Shown one piece after another: positions 28,722 through 39,181 of a DNA stretch of 64,000 nt (position 1 is its first letter; each line of letters begins with the position of its first letter). The notes beneath the pieces were generated by a model, which worked only from the letters and a program-made list of their open reading frames with translations, did not search any database and was not told the DNA's origin. The stretch comes from CAVRQM01 sp963822705 (lineage in GTDB: Bacteria > Pseudomonadota > Alphaproteobacteria > Acetobacterales > Acetobacteraceae): the NCBI GenBank assembly GCA_963822705.1, contig CAWGIX010000011.1, positions 124,001 through 188,000 on the forward strand. Direction: 5' to 3'. Made by a program: the position numbers and the translations under genes.

Positions 28722-29738
28722 CAGCCGACATCCCAAATCTGCGGATCCAGTGCGATATAAATGAGATCGACAAACATGTTCAGCAGCACATACGCGGTGG
28801 AGGCGACGACGGTGAATCCCATGATCGCCGGAAAATCGAGTGCGGTGATGGACTGCACGACGTAGTTACCCATGCCGGGCCACGCGAACACCGTCTCGGT
28901 GATCACCGCCCCGTACAGCAGGTCGCCAAAAGCCAGGCCGATCACGGTAACCGACGGAATCAAGGCGTTGCGCAGCGCGTGGTCGAACACGATGCGCGCG
29001 CGCGAAAGGCCGCTGGCGCGCGCGGTGCGGATATAGTCCTCCTGCAAGGCCTCCAGCATCGCCGAGCGCACCTGCCGCGTGACGATGCCGAGATGGACAA
29101 AGCCCAAAGTCGCCGCGGGCAACGCCAGATGCGCGAGCGTGCTGGCCAGCGCCGGTACAGTTGCCGGTCAGCAGGGCATCCACCGTGAACAGCCCGGTGA
29201 CGTGCGCGGGCGCCCCGATCGCCGGGTCGATACGGCCGGAACCGGGCAGCAGACCGAGGCGGCCGTAGAACACGTAGATCAGCAGCAGCCCCAGCCAGAA
29301 TGCCGGCATGGAAATGCCGCTGACCGCGATGGTGCGCGTGACCTGGTCGATGGCGCTGTCGCGCGCGACCGCCGAGAGCACGCCGAGCGGTATGCCGAGC
29401 AGCACCGCCAGCAGCAAGGCGTAGAACGCCAGTTCGATCGTGGCCGGGAAGAACAGCCGCAGATCCTCGAACACCGGCCGCTGGGTGCGGATGGAAATGC
29501 CGAAATCGCCGTGCAGCAGTTTTGCGACGTAGGTGACGTATTGCTCCGGCACCGGCCGATCCAGGCCGAGTTCGGTGCGAATGTGAGCCACCGTCTCCTC
29601 GGTGGCGCGCTCGCCCGCCATCATGCGCGCCGGATCGCCCGGGATCAGGTGCGAAATGGCGAAGGTGACGACGCTGACGCCGAACACCACGAAGACGAGA
29701 AAGACCAGCCGGCGGCGGATGATGTTGGCGAGGGACAT
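28721..29738 (-). CDS. Dipeptide ABC transporter permease (DppB type), one frame break
   Basis: About 339 residues. Typical N-terminus IIRRRLVFLVFVVFGVSVVT and AISHLIPGDPARMM, then ELGLDRPVPEQYVTYVAKLL and helices. The frame breaks near 29160: the left frame stops making sense after VDALLTGN and the right frame continues ALASTLAHLALPAATLGFVH. The coupling loop EDYIRTARASGLSRAR and the terminal FVDLIYIALDPQIWDVG are normal. It begins 39 bases after the binding-protein stop and overlaps the DppC-type gene by one base. Confidence 0.88.
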
Positions 29739-29777
29739 GGATGTCGGCGGCGCCTTGCCGGCGCCGCCGCCAGCGCA

Positions 29778-31334
29778 TCAGTTCTTCGACATGTCGGCCA
29801 GGTTGAAAATCTGCAGCTGCATGGGATTGTAGACAAATCCCTTCACGTTGTCCCGCATGGCGAACTGGTAGTTGCGCTGGAACAGCAGCACATAGGGTGC
29901 CTCCGCCACCGTGATTTTTTGGGCCTCGTCATACAGTTTTAGCCGGTCGGCCTGGGTGGGCGCCACCTTTGCCGCGCGGATCAGCTCGTCGACTTTGGGG
30001 TTGCTATAGAAAGCGCGGTCTCCGGGCAGGCCTTTCAGGCTGCTGTCGAACCAGAAATTCATGAACATCGACGGGTCCGCGTAGTCCGGCGTCCAGTTGC
30101 CGACCCCGATGTCGAAATCGCCCTTGTTCAGCCGTTCGCGCATCGTCGGATAGGCGTTCTCCTGCATCTCCACGGTAATGCCGATGGCCGCGAGGTCCTG
30201 CTGCAGCACGAGGCCCACTGATTCCCAGTTCGGATCGGTTTTTGCGTACAGATAGCCGAGCTTGGCGCTTTTCACACCAGCCTCTGCGAGTAGCGCCTTG
30301 GCCTTTGCAGGATCGTAGTGGAACTGCATGGCATTATCGTCATGTCCCCACAGCCCCACCGGCACGTCGCCCTTCATCTGGGTGCCCTGGCCGAGCAGGA
30401 TGCCGTCGATGATGCCCTGGTAGTCCACCGCCCAGCTGATCGCCTGCCGCACTTTTACGTTGTCGAGCGGGGGATGGGTGTTGTTGAGATAGAGATACGT
30501 CACGAAAAAGCTCGGCTCATCGACCACTTCGACTCCCTTGGCGGTCGCCAAGGCTTTCAGCTGGTCGACCGGTACGTCCTCGATGATGTCGAGGTCGCCT
30601 TTCTCCAGTTGCAGCCGTCGCGCCGAAGCCTCCTTGATGATGCGGATCTCGACCCTTTTGAACGCGAGTTTTCCGGGCCAGTGCGGGTTCGGCGTCAGCA
30701 CGAGTTGCGCGCTCTTTTCCCAGCTTTCCACCTGGTACGGGCCGCTGCCGGCGGAATGGTCGGCGAGCCAGCCTTGGCCAAGATCGCCGTTAGACTCGTG
30801 CTGTTTCGCGGCGGCAACATTGACGATGCTGGCGCCGTCGTCGACCAGGGTCGAGAGGAACGGCGCAAAGGCGTCCTTCAGGGTGAACACGACGGTGTGG
30901 TCGTCCGGCGCGTCGATATGGTCGACCTCGTCGAACAGGTCGGCGGGGCCCTTCTTGGCGGCGATCACGCGCTCAAAGCTCGCCTTCACCGCCGCCGCAT
31001 CAACCGGCGTCCCGTCACTGAACACATGGCCGCCGCCAAGCTTGAACGTCCACACCTTGGCGTCCGCGCTGGAGGTCCACGACGAGGCAACGTCTCCTTC
31101 GATATCGGTGGTGCCCTTGCCGTTCTCCACCTTGAATTTTACCAGACGCTCGTAGCAGGGATAACTGGCTGTCCAGCTGTTGTTGGTCACCGTCACCGCC
31201 GGGTCGAGGGTGTCGGGATCACCCGACTTGCCGATCACCAGCGTGTCCGTCTCGGTCGCCCGCGCCGGTGCCATCGACGCGGCGGCAAGGCCGATCGTCC
31301 CGGCCGCCAGGAAGGTCAGCAGCAGTTTCCTCAT
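29778..31334 (-). CDS. Oligopeptide ABC transporter substrate-binding protein (SBP family 5)
   Basis: Periplasmic peptide-binding protein of 518 residues, intact. Signal peptide MRKLLLTFLAAGTIGLAAAS with cleavage near ARA. Family marks are KSGDPDTLDPAVTVTNNSW, YERLVKF, VWTFKLGGGHVFSDGTPVDA, GSGPYQVESWEKSAQ and VRQAISWAVDYQGI. I use ATG 31334 because it starts the signal sequence; an upstream TTG or ATG would add charged residues. It is the first gene of the importer operon. The nearby M81 peptidase and PLP enzyme suggest uptake and breakdown of a small peptide or modified amino acid. Confidence 0.9.
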   Translation of the reverse strand: MRKLLLTFLAAGTIGLAAASMAPARATETDTLVIGKSGDPDTLDPAVTVTNNSWTASYPCYERLVKFKVENGKGTTDIEGDVASSWTSSADAKVWTFKLGGGHVFSDGTPVDAAAVKASFERVIAAKKGPADLFDEVDHIDAPDDHTVVFTLKDAFAPFLSTLVDDGASIVNVAAAKQHESNGDLGQGWLADHSAGSGPYQVESWEKSAQLVLTPNPHWPGKLAFKRVEIRIIKEASARRLQLEKGDLDIIEDVPVDQLKALATAKGVEVVDEPSFFVTYLYLNNTHPPLDNVKVRQAISWAVDYQGIIDGILLGQGTQMKGDVPVGLWGHDDNAMQFHYDPAKAKALLAEAGVKSAKLGYLYAKTDPNWESVGLVLQQDLAAIGITVEMQENAYPTMRERLNKGDFDIGVGNWTPDYADPSMFMNFWFDSSLKGLPGDRAFYSNPKVDELIRAAKVAPTQADRLKLYDEAQKITVAEAPYVLLFQRNYQFAMRDNVKGFVYNPMQLQIFNLADMSKN

Positions 31335-31494
31335 CCGATAACTCCCCCGTTTGCGTTTCGCCATGCCGCCCGCTCGGCGGCGGTATTCGTGCGGAGGGAC
31401 ACTGTGGCATGGGCGGGGGCAGCTTGTAACCGGCTCGCCCGGGCTGCATTGTGACCCGTCGTTTCATCGGCTTTTTTTCCGAGGCAGGTCGCAA

Positions 31495-32518
31495 TTGACG
31501 GATATCGTGAACTGGGGCGTGCTGAGCACCGCGCGTATCGGCACCGAGAAAGTCATCCCGGCGATGCAGCGCGGCACGCACGCGCGCATCACCGCCATCG
31601 CCTCGCGCGACCAGGCTACCGCTGAGCGAACAGCAGCCAAACTGGGCATCCCCCGCGCCTACGGGAGCTACGAGGCTCTGCTGGCCGATCCCGACATCCA
31701 GGCGATCTACAATCCGTTGCCCAACCATTTGCATGTGCCCTGGACCATCCGCGCCATGGAGGCCGGGAAGCATGTGCTGTGCGAAAAGCCCATCGCGCTC
31801 GAATGCGGCCGAAGCCGAACAACTCCTTGACGCGCGAGCGCGGACCGGCCGGCTGGTCGCGGAGGCGTTCATGGTCCGCCACACTCCATGGTGGCAGCGT
31901 ACCCGCGCCCTCGCCCAGGACGGCACGCTCGGCGAGGTGAGGGCGATCCAGACCTTCTTCACCTACTTCCTCGTCGATCCGGCGAACGTGCGCAACCAGG
32001 CCGACATCGGCGGTGGCGGGCTGTTCGACATCGGCTGTTACGCAATCAACACCGCCCGCTACGTGTTCGGCGCCGAGCCGCTGCGGGTTGCCGCCCTCAT
32101 TGACCGCGATCCGCGCCTGGGCGTCGACCGGTTGACTAGCGCCCTGCTGGAGTTCCCCGAGGCGCGCCACCTGACCTTCACCTGTGCGACGCAGCTGGCA
32201 CCGCACCAGCGTGTGACGGTGGTGGGCACGAAGGCGCGGGTCGAAGTTTTGATTCCGTTCAACGCGCCGACTGACGCACCCTGCAAAATCGTCGTCGACG
32301 ACGGCGGCGATCTGGCAGGCAGCCATGCGCGGGTTGAAACGTTCGCGGTCGCCGACCAGTACACGTTGCAGGGCGACGCGTTCAGCCTCGCCGTGCTCGG
32401 GCGCAAGGCGCTGGATTACCCGATCGAGGACGCCATCGCCAACATGCGGGTCATCGACGCCGTGTTCCGCGCCGCGGACACAGGCAGCTGGCAGCCCATC
32501 GGCACCAGCGCTCGTTGA
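31495..32518 (+). CDS. Gfo/Idh/MocA family oxidoreductase, one frame break
   Basis: NAD(P)-dependent sugar-type oxidoreductase, about 340 residues. The Rossmann start is VNWGVLSTARIGTEKVIPAM and the conserved EKP motif lies in HVLCEKPIALE. The second domain has GGGLFDIGCYAINTARYVFG. The frame breaks near 31806, where one extra base separates ALE from NAAEAEQLLDARAR. Start is TTG 31495 with GAGGCAGG upstream, or GTG 31507. Its stop overlaps the TTG start of exonuclease III. The imported sugar systems could supply its substrate, but no specific reaction can be assigned. Confidence 0.85.
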
Positions 32519-33295
32519 AGATCGCCACGTTCAACATCAACGACGTAAACCGCCGCCTGCCGAACCTGCTGGCGCTGGCTGAGCGCCGCAAAACCGGATG
32601 TGGTCTGCCTCCAGGAGCTGAAGACGACGGATGCGGCGTTTCCGAACGCGGCGATCGAACAGGCCGGTTATGGTGCGGTATGGCAAGGACAGCGCACCTG
32701 GAACGGGGTGGCCATCCTGGCACGAAACGCCGCGCCCGTAATAACCCGCCGCCGGCTTCCGGGCGATCCGGCGGACACTCAAAGCCGCTATATCGAGGCT
32801 GCGGTTGAAGGCGTGTTGATCGGCTGCATCTACCTGCCGAACGGCAATCCGCAGCCCGGCCCGAAGTTCGACTATAAGCTGGCCTGGTTCGACCGGCTGA
32901 TCGCTCACGCCGCCGAGTTATATGCGACCGGCGTGCCGGTGATCCTGGCGGGCGACTACAACGTCGTGCCGACCGATGCCGACATCTATCCGTCAAAATC
33001 CTGGACCAAGGACGCATTGCTGCAGCCGGAGAGCCGCGCTGCGTTCCGCCGGCTGCTGGACCAGGGATGGACCGACGCGATCCGCGCCCGCCATCCCACC
33101 GCACCGGTGTATACGTTCTGGGACTACAAGCGCGACCGCTGGTCTCGGAATGCCGGCCTGCGGATAGACCACATCCTGCTGAGTAGTGCTCTGACACCGC
33201 TTCTGGTCGACTCCGGAGTGGACCGGGAGGTCCGTGGAGAACCAGGTGCGAGCGATCACGCCCCCGCCTGGGCCACGCTTCGAAAGGCGCGGTGA
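32515..33295 (+). CDS. xth: Exodeoxyribonuclease III, one frame break
   Basis: AP endonuclease/3'-5' exonuclease of base-excision repair, about 259 residues. Motifs are KIATFNIND (metal Asn), VVCLQELKTTD (metal Glu), GDYNVVPTDADI (catalytic Asp/Asn) and ASDHAPAWATL (catalytic His). The frame breaks in an A-run at 32590-32593; with three A instead of four the protein reads ERR-KPDVVCLQELK. TTG 32515 overlaps the previous stop, so it is translationally coupled to the oxidoreductase gene. A strong hairpin follows 13 bases after the stop. Confidence 0.9.
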
Positions 33296-33308
33296 GGGGC
33301 TTGCCTCG

Positions 33309-33328
33309 ACTCGGCGTCAGCGCCGAGT
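33309..33328 (+). terminator. Perfect 8-bp hairpin after exonuclease III
   Basis: ACTCGGCG at 33309-33316, loop TCAG, then CGCCGAGT at 33321-33328. The stem is perfect and starts 13 bases after the xth stop. No T-run follows, so it may stabilise the 3' end rather than terminate by itself. A small gene begins 30 bases later. Confidence 0.5.
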
Positions 33329-33358
33329 CTGCGCTGTCTCGAGGGCCGGGAGGCAGCG

Positions 33359-33607
33359 ATGGCGAGCACTGTTGCGGTTGTCAGGTTCTGGCATTTCGAA
33401 TGTCCGGAGTGCGGCTTCGGGGACGAGGAAATGGGGGCCTTGGCCGAGGCGCACGATATCATCTGCGAAATCTGCTTTGCCGAGGACCGGCATGTGCGCC
33501 TGCGTCGCTGGGCCGCCGATCATGCCGACCCGGACCACTCGGCAGCCTTCGCTGAAGCTGCGGAGGTTTGCTCCGGCGCGTGCGGCCAAAGCCGCCACGC
33601 AGCGTGA
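33359..33607 (+). CDS. Small zinc-ribbon-like protein
   Basis: Protein of 82 residues with two knuckles, FECPECGF and ICEICFAED, spaced about 20 residues apart, which suggests a four-Cys zinc ribbon. A further Cys pair lies near the C-terminus (EVCSGACGQS). GGGAGG six bases upstream of ATG 33359 is a strong ribosome-binding site and supports expression. No signal peptide or membrane segment. I do not recognise a family; it could be a small regulator or an RNA/DNA-binding adaptor. It lies alone between the exonuclease III hairpin and the amino-acid importer. Confidence 0.6.
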   Translation: MASTVAVVRFWHFECPECGFGDEEMGALAEAHDIICEICFAEDRHVRLRRWAADHADPDHSAAFAEAAEVCSGACGQSRHAA

Positions 33608-33690
33608 CTGCCCGGACCAGGGCTTGCCGGTACGCTTGTTGCACGCGCAGACTGCCGCCGAACTCCGTTGCACCCGGGGAGATGCATGCC

Positions 33691-34537
33691 ATGCCGAGCT
33701 GCCGAGCCGACCGTCGCCGATTTGCCCTGTTCGGCCTCGCGGCCCTGATCCTGGGGGCGGGCGCGCCGGCTACCGGTCGCGCCTGCGATCCGGCGGTGGC
33801 CGGCGTCCGACCTCATCAAGCCCGGCACGCTGGTGATGTCGACCAACCCGACCCTGCCGCCGCTGCAATACGTGGACAGCAGCGGCGAACTGAAAGGGAT
33901 GCGGATCACCCTCGGCACCGAGATCGCCAATCGGCTGTGCCTGAAGCCCGAGTATGTGCGTATCGATTTTGACGCGATGGTGCCGGAACTCGCTGCCGGG
34001 CGCTGGGACATGATCGACACCGGCATCTTTTTCACGCCCGCGCGGGTGAAGATCATGCAGATGATCCCGTACGAACAGCAGGCGATCAGCGTTTCGGTAC
34101 CCGCCGCGGACGCCACAAAGATCACCAAAGTCGAGGACCTGGCCGGCAAGACCATCGGCGTGGAAATCGGCGGCTTTGAGGAACAGCGTGCCCGCGACAT
34201 CGCCAAGCAGCTTGCTGACAAGGGCTTGGCACCGGTCATGGTGCGTACCTTCGACACGTTCGCGGCCGCCTATCAGGCGCTCGGCGCCGGGCAGGTGAAC
34301 GCGGTGGTGAGCATCGACGGCGTGGCCAAGGAATATGCCGATCGCGGCGCCTTTGCCCGCCCGATCAGCGGGCTGTTCCCCACCCCGGTGGCGCTGGCGT
34401 TCAAGAGCCGGCCCCTGGCGGAGGCGGTGGCGGGCGCGCTGAATGCGATGAAGGCGGACGGCTCGTACGACAAGCTGTTCGACCAGTATGGTCTGGCGCC
34501 GATGCCCGGCCCGTTCGCGGTGCAGGGACCGACCTAA
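33691..34537 (+). CDS. Polar amino-acid ABC transporter substrate-binding protein, Tat-like signal, one frame break
   Basis: Family 3 binding protein of about 282 residues. The signal has a twin-arginine-like DRRRFALFGLAALILGAG. After a break near 33800 the mature protein reads SDLIKPGTLVMSTNPTLPPL and then QYVDSSGELKGMRITLGTEI, with DMIDTGIFFTPARVKIM and AGKTIGVEIGGFEEQRARDI as family marks. ATG 33691 is chosen because GGGGAG ends nine bases upstream; ATG 33682 is too close to it. It is followed by one permease gene and then by catabolic genes. The ligand is probably an amino acid such as hydroxyproline, judged only from the neighbours. Confidence 0.86.
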
Positions 34538-34560
34538 CACCCGGTCGCGCGGGCGGCTCC

Positions 34561-35247
34561 GTGCGCGGGTGGGACTGGGCCGGGTTTTTCGAATATCTGA
34601 CCAACGCCTACCTGCTGCTCGGCGCGGTGACCACGCTGTGGCTGACCGCCGTGTCCATCACCGCCGGCCTGCTGCTCGGTTTTCTGCTCGCCATCATGCG
34701 CCGGGGCGGCGGCGTGCTGGCATGGCCCGCGCGCGGCTATGTTTGGATCTTTCGCGGCACGCCGCTACTGGTGCAGCTTATCATCATCTACACCGGGCTG
34801 CCGCAGGTCGGCATAAAACTGTCCGTGGTGCAATCGGCCGTGCTCGGCCTGTCGCTGAACGAAGCCGCCTACCTGGCCGAGATCGTCCGCGCCGGCCTGG
34901 AGGCGGTGCCACAGGGGCAGATCGACGCCGCGCGCGCGCTCGGGCTGCGCCGCGGCCAGACGATGCGGCTCGTGATCATGCCGCAGGCGCTGCGTGTCAT
35001 CATCCCGCCGCTGGGCAACAGCGTGAACGGCCTGCTGAAAACCACGTCGATCACCTCGGTAATCTCGATGGAGGAACTGCTGCGGCGCACGCAGGAGCTG
35101 ATCCAGCAGCGTTTCCTGGTGCTGGAACTTTTTGGGGTCGCCGCGATCTACTATCTGGTGATGACCACGGCATGGGAGCTGGTGCAGCATTTTCTGGAAC
35201 GGCGTTTCGGCCGCGGCCAGATGCTGGCCGATGCGGACCAGCGGTGA
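34561..35247 (+). CDS. Amino-acid ABC transporter permease (HisM/HisQ type)
   Basis: Permease of 228 residues, intact, with GTG start at 34561. Core motifs: YVWIFRGTPLLVQLIIIYTG, VPQGQIDAARALGLRRGQT and MPQALRVIIPPLGNSVNGLL. It partners with the binding protein 23 bases upstream. No ATPase gene follows; the next gene is a DapA-type lyase 16 bases later. The importer therefore either borrows an ATPase, for example from the system at 13.8-16.2 kb, or its ATPase is encoded elsewhere. Confidence 0.89.
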   Translation: MRGWDWAGFFEYLTNAYLLLGAVTTLWLTAVSITAGLLLGFLLAIMRRGGGVLAWPARGYVWIFRGTPLLVQLIIIYTGLPQVGIKLSVVQSAVLGLSLNEAAYLAEIVRAGLEAVPQGQIDAARALGLRRGQTMRLVIMPQALRVIIPPLGNSVNGLLKTTSITSVISMEELLRRTQELIQQRFLVLELFGVAAIYYLVMTTAWELVQHFLERRFGRGQMLADADQR

Positions 35248-35263
35248 GATCGGAGCTAGCGAA

Positions 35264-36167
35264 ATGAAACCGTTCCGGGGCACTTTTACGGTGATGATCA
35301 CGCCGTTCGACCCGCACGGCGCGCTCGATCTCGAGGCGCTGCGCGCTTTTACGGAGTGGCAGATTGCCGAAGGCATCCACGGCCTGATCCCGCTCGGGTC
35401 CACCGGCGAGTTTTTGTCCCTGGACGACGACGAGAAAGCGCAGGTGGCGGAGACGGTGATCCGCACCGCTGCCGGAAGGGTGCCGGTGCTGATCGGCACC
35501 GGAGCCGAAGACACGCGCGAGGTGGTGCGGCTGAGCCGGAGGGCCGAGGCGCTGGGAGCCGACGGAGTGATGATCATTCCGCCGTTCTACTGCACGCCCA
35601 CCGAGGACGAGCTGTACCACCACTACAAGACGGTCTCAGATGCGATCGGGCTGCCGATCATGGTGTACAACAACCCGGCAACCGCGAACGTGGACATGAC
35701 CCCGAAGATCGTAGCGCGGCTGTCGACAATCGAGAATTGCCGTTACGTGAAAGAGTCGACGCTGGAAGTGACCCGGGTGCGCGACATCGTGCGGCTGTGC
35801 GGCGAGCGGATGACGGTGTTCGGCGGCATCTTGGGTTTTGAATCGTTCGTCGAGGGCGCGCAGGGCTGGGTGGCGGTTGCCTCGAACGTCATTCCCGCCC
35901 CGCTGGCGCGGCTGTTCACGCTGGTGGCGGAGCGAGGCAGCATCGCCGAGGCGAGGGCGTTGTATTTGCGGATGCTGCCGATCATCGAGTTCGTCGGCGG
36001 ACAGGCCTATGTGGCGGGCAGCAAGGCGCTGCTGTCGCACATGGGTTTTTCGGCTGGCCCGCCGCGGCCGCCGCGTTTGCCGCTGCCGGCGGCGTTGGAT
36101 GCGGAAGCGGCACGAGCTGGTCGGCACGTTCCAACTGTCGTTCCCGGACGGCCGCCTGGCTGCATGA
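35264..36167 (+). CDS. Dihydrodipicolinate synthase (DapA) family lyase, one frame break near the C-terminus
   Basis: Class I aldolase-fold protein of about 300 residues. Substrate loop GLIPLGSTGEFLSL, the Tyr of MVYNNPATANVD and the Schiff-base Lys in RYVKESTLEVTRVRD are all present, followed by VFGGILGFESF. The frame breaks near 36105 and the repaired C-terminus reads RHELVGTFQLSFPDGRLAA with TGA at 36165-36167. In hydroxyproline pathways a DapA-family enzyme deaminates 1-pyrroline-4-hydroxy-2-carboxylate; the neighbouring HcnABC-like dehydrogenase and amino-acid importer make that role the best guess. True lysine-pathway DapA is less likely in this context. Confidence 0.86.
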
Positions 36168-36170
36168 GTC

Positions 36171-39062
36171 GTGCGCCTCGACAAACAGGATGGCCGCGCG
36201 CGCGTCCACATGACGGTCGATGGCGCGCCGGTTAGCGGTTTTGAGGGTGAAACGGTCGCCGCCACCTTGCTGGCGGCCGGACACGTGCAGTTCTGCTGGG
36301 CCGGCGGCGGCGCGCCGCGCGGCCCGTTCTGCGGCATGGGCGTCTGTCACGACTGCCTCGTGGAGATAGACGGACAGCCGTCGCAGCGCGCGTGCATGAC
36401 AAAGGTGCGGGACGGGATGAAGGTGGCACGACAGTCCACCGCCGCCACGCCGCTGATGCCGGCATCCACGCCGATGACGGCCGCGAAATCGAGCGCGTGC
36501 GACGTGCTGATCGTCGGCGCCGGTCCCGCCGGCTTGGCCACCGCTTCGGCCTGCGGACCCGGCGTATCGGTGCGGGTGATCGACGACCGCCCCGAGCCGG
36601 GCGGCCAGTACTTCAAGCAGCCCGTAGGCCGGCCCGGCGATCGGCAGGCGCGCGCGGGCGCGGACCTGATCGCAACAGTCCGTGCCGCGGGGGTTACGAT
36701 CACCAGCGCCGCCACGGTCTGGGGAGCATTTCGGACCGCGGACGGCGCGCTGGAAATCGGTGTGCTGACGCCGGACGGCGCCGAATTGGTGCAGCCGCGC
36801 GTGCTGGTCGTCGCGACCGGCGCCTACGAGCGTCCGCTGGTCGTGCCCGGCTGGACGCTGCCCGGCGTCATGACGGTCGGCGCCTGCCAGACTTTCGTGC
36901 GCGCCTACGGGGTGGCGCCTGGCGAGCGCATTGTGGTGGCAGGCAATGGACCGCTCGGCCTCCAGCTGGCCTGCGAGCTTCTGCGCCGAGGCGGACACGT
37001 CGTCGCGGTCGCCGAAGCGGCGCCGCCGCCGTGGTCGCGGCCCGGTGCGGCTTTTGCGTGCGGCCAAAATTCGCCTGGACTTGACGTTGCAGGGCTTGCG
37101 CTACCTCGCGGAACTGCGCCGCCGCGCGCGTGCCTGTCCTGTACCGCCACATGCTGACCGGCATCGCCGGCGGGACACGGGCCGAGGCCGCAATCCTCGC
37201 ACCGCTCGCCGCCGACGGCACGGTACGGCGCGAGGCGGCACAAAACTGGGCGGCCGATGTGGTGTGCATGGGCTACGGCTTCGCGCCCTCGAACGAATTG
37301 CCGCGCCTCCTCGGCTGCACCCACCGGCCCGGTGCGACCGGCCTGGAGGTGGTACGCGACGAGGCGGGGGAGAGCTCGCAACCGGACGTGCTGGTGGTCG
37401 GCGAGGCCGGCAGTTTCGGCGGCGCGCAGGTGGCGCTGGCGCAAGGTCGGCTGGCCGGAGCGCGCGCTCGCCAAAAACTCGGGTTCTCGGCGACCGCACG
37501 CACCGGGGCGCGCCGGGTGTTACGGCGCCATCGCGCGTTTCAGGCCGCCCTGCAAAGTCTCTTCGCCGCCCCCCATCCCGGGCTGACTCTTGCGGACCCG
37601 GAAACCCTCGTGTGCCGTTGCGAGAGCGTCACGCTGGAGGCACTGCGCACCGCCGTCGCCCGGCACGCCTTGGTGGACCCGGGCATGCTGAAGCGGGTCA
37701 CCCGCGCCGGCATGGGCCGCTGTCAGGGCCGCTATTGCGCCGCCAGCCTGGACTCGTTGCTGCACCCGGACGAGCCGCCCGACGAACTGCGCGGATTTGC
37801 GCCGCAAGTGCCGCTGCGCCCGGTGCGCGCGGGCGCCCTCGCTTTCGAAGCTCCGGAATGGCGCGGCCATCGCCGAACCATGTTGCCGGATCGCCCCGTC
37901 CCGCCCCCAATGGAACTGCCAATCGCGGCGGCGGACACGGTGGTGGTGGGCGGCGGCATCGCCGGCCTGTCCACCGCCTGGTTTTTGGCGCGCGCCGGGC
38001 ACGACGTGGCGGTGCTCGACCGTGGCGAGCCGGCGGCGGAAGCGTCCGGCGGCAATGCCGGCAGCCTGCACGTCCAGCTGCTCTCGTTCGATTTTTCCGC
38101 CGAACCGGGTGCGGCAGAAACTCCGGCCGCCCGCACGCTGCCACTGCAACGTGATGCCGCTCGGCTTTGGGAGACGATCGAGGCGGAGCTGAAAACCTCG
38201 CTCGAACTCCGGCGCACCGGCGGCCTGATGGTGGCCGAAACGCCGCACGAACTGGCGCTGCTGCGCGCCAAAATCGAGCTCGAGCGCGCGTGCGGTATCG
38301 AGGTCGAGCTGATCGGTCCGCAGCGAATTGTACGGGATGGAGCCCGCACTGAAACCCGGCCTGCTCGGGGCGGCGTTCTGCCCGCTGGAGGGCAAGATCA
38401 ACCCGCTCCTGGCCAACCAGGCGGTCCTGGACGCAGCGCGCGCGGCGGGCGCTCGCGTGCTGCCCCGCACCGAGGTCTCGGGCATAAGCCGCAACGGGCC
38501 GGGATTTTTGGTCGCCACGCAGAGCGGCGCGATCCGGGCGGGGCGCGTCGTCAATGCCGCTGGCGCCTGGGCGGCCCGGATCGCCGCCATGCTGGGCTCC
38601 CGCATCCCGGTATTCGGGGCGCCGCTGCAGATGATCGTCACCGAGCCTGCAACTCCGGGGCTTGCAAGACTGCTGGCCCATGTCGGCCGCCACCTGACGC
38701 TGAAACAGACCGCCTCCGGCGGGTTCGTCATCGGCGGCGGGTGGACCGCCGGTCTCGATCCGGTTCATGGCCATCCGCGACCGCTGCGCGAAAGTCTGGC
38801 GGGAAATCTTTACGTCGCCTGCCGGTTGCTGCCCCCGCTCGGCAATTTGCACGTGGTGCGGAGCTGGGCGGCGATGAACATCGACATCGACGGCGCCCCC
38901 ATTCTGGGTGAGGACCCCGAAATCCCAAATCTGTTCCATGCCGTCGGCGCCAACGGCTACACGCTGGGACCGCTGCTCGGCCATGTCACCGCCCAGCTGA
39001 TCCTCGGCCGCGACCCCGGCCGCGACGTCGCGGCGTTTTCCGCCTCTCGTTTTGCTTCGTGA
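36171..39062 (+). CDS. HcnA/HcnB/HcnC-like iron-sulfur flavoprotein, apparently one fused gene, three frame breaks
   Basis: About 963 residues in three parts. Residues 1-90 are an HcnA-like [2Fe-2S] domain (RGPFCGMGVCHDCLVEIDG, RACMTKV). Residues 105-560 are HcnB-like: FAD motif VLIVGAGPAGLATA, YERPLVVPGWTLPGVM, and a BFD-type cluster site CRCES with GRCQGRYC. From about residue 580 an HcnC-like FAD oxidase follows (TVVVGGGIAGLSTAWFLA). Breaks lie near 37045, 37125 and 38330. No stop codon in any forward frame occurs between 37692 and 37980, so the B-C fusion does not depend on the breaks. The A-B junction is less certain because an ATGA lies near 36475. Related complexes oxidise D-hydroxyproline, opines or glycine. 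Start GTG 36171 is four bases after the DapA stop. Confidence 0.82.
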
Positions 39063-39181
39063 CACAAGCTCAAACCGCTCGCACCTCTCTGCTACGCCAT
39101 CCGACGTTCCGGCAGATTGGCCGCGACCTTGGTGGCTTCCAATGCGCTTCAAGTCTTGCCTGGACAGCCTTAGTATACGGC

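Noticed and set aside
35264..36167. Lysine-pathway dihydrodipicolinate synthase (dapA)
   Set aside because: The fold matches, but the position between an amino-acid importer and a hydroxyproline-type dehydrogenase favours a catabolic member of the family.
36171..39062. Hydrogen cyanide synthase as the function of the HcnABC-like protein
   Set aside because: The same fold serves opine oxidases and D-hydroxyproline dehydrogenase; a DapA-family lyase and amino-acid importer fit amino-acid catabolism better than cyanide production.
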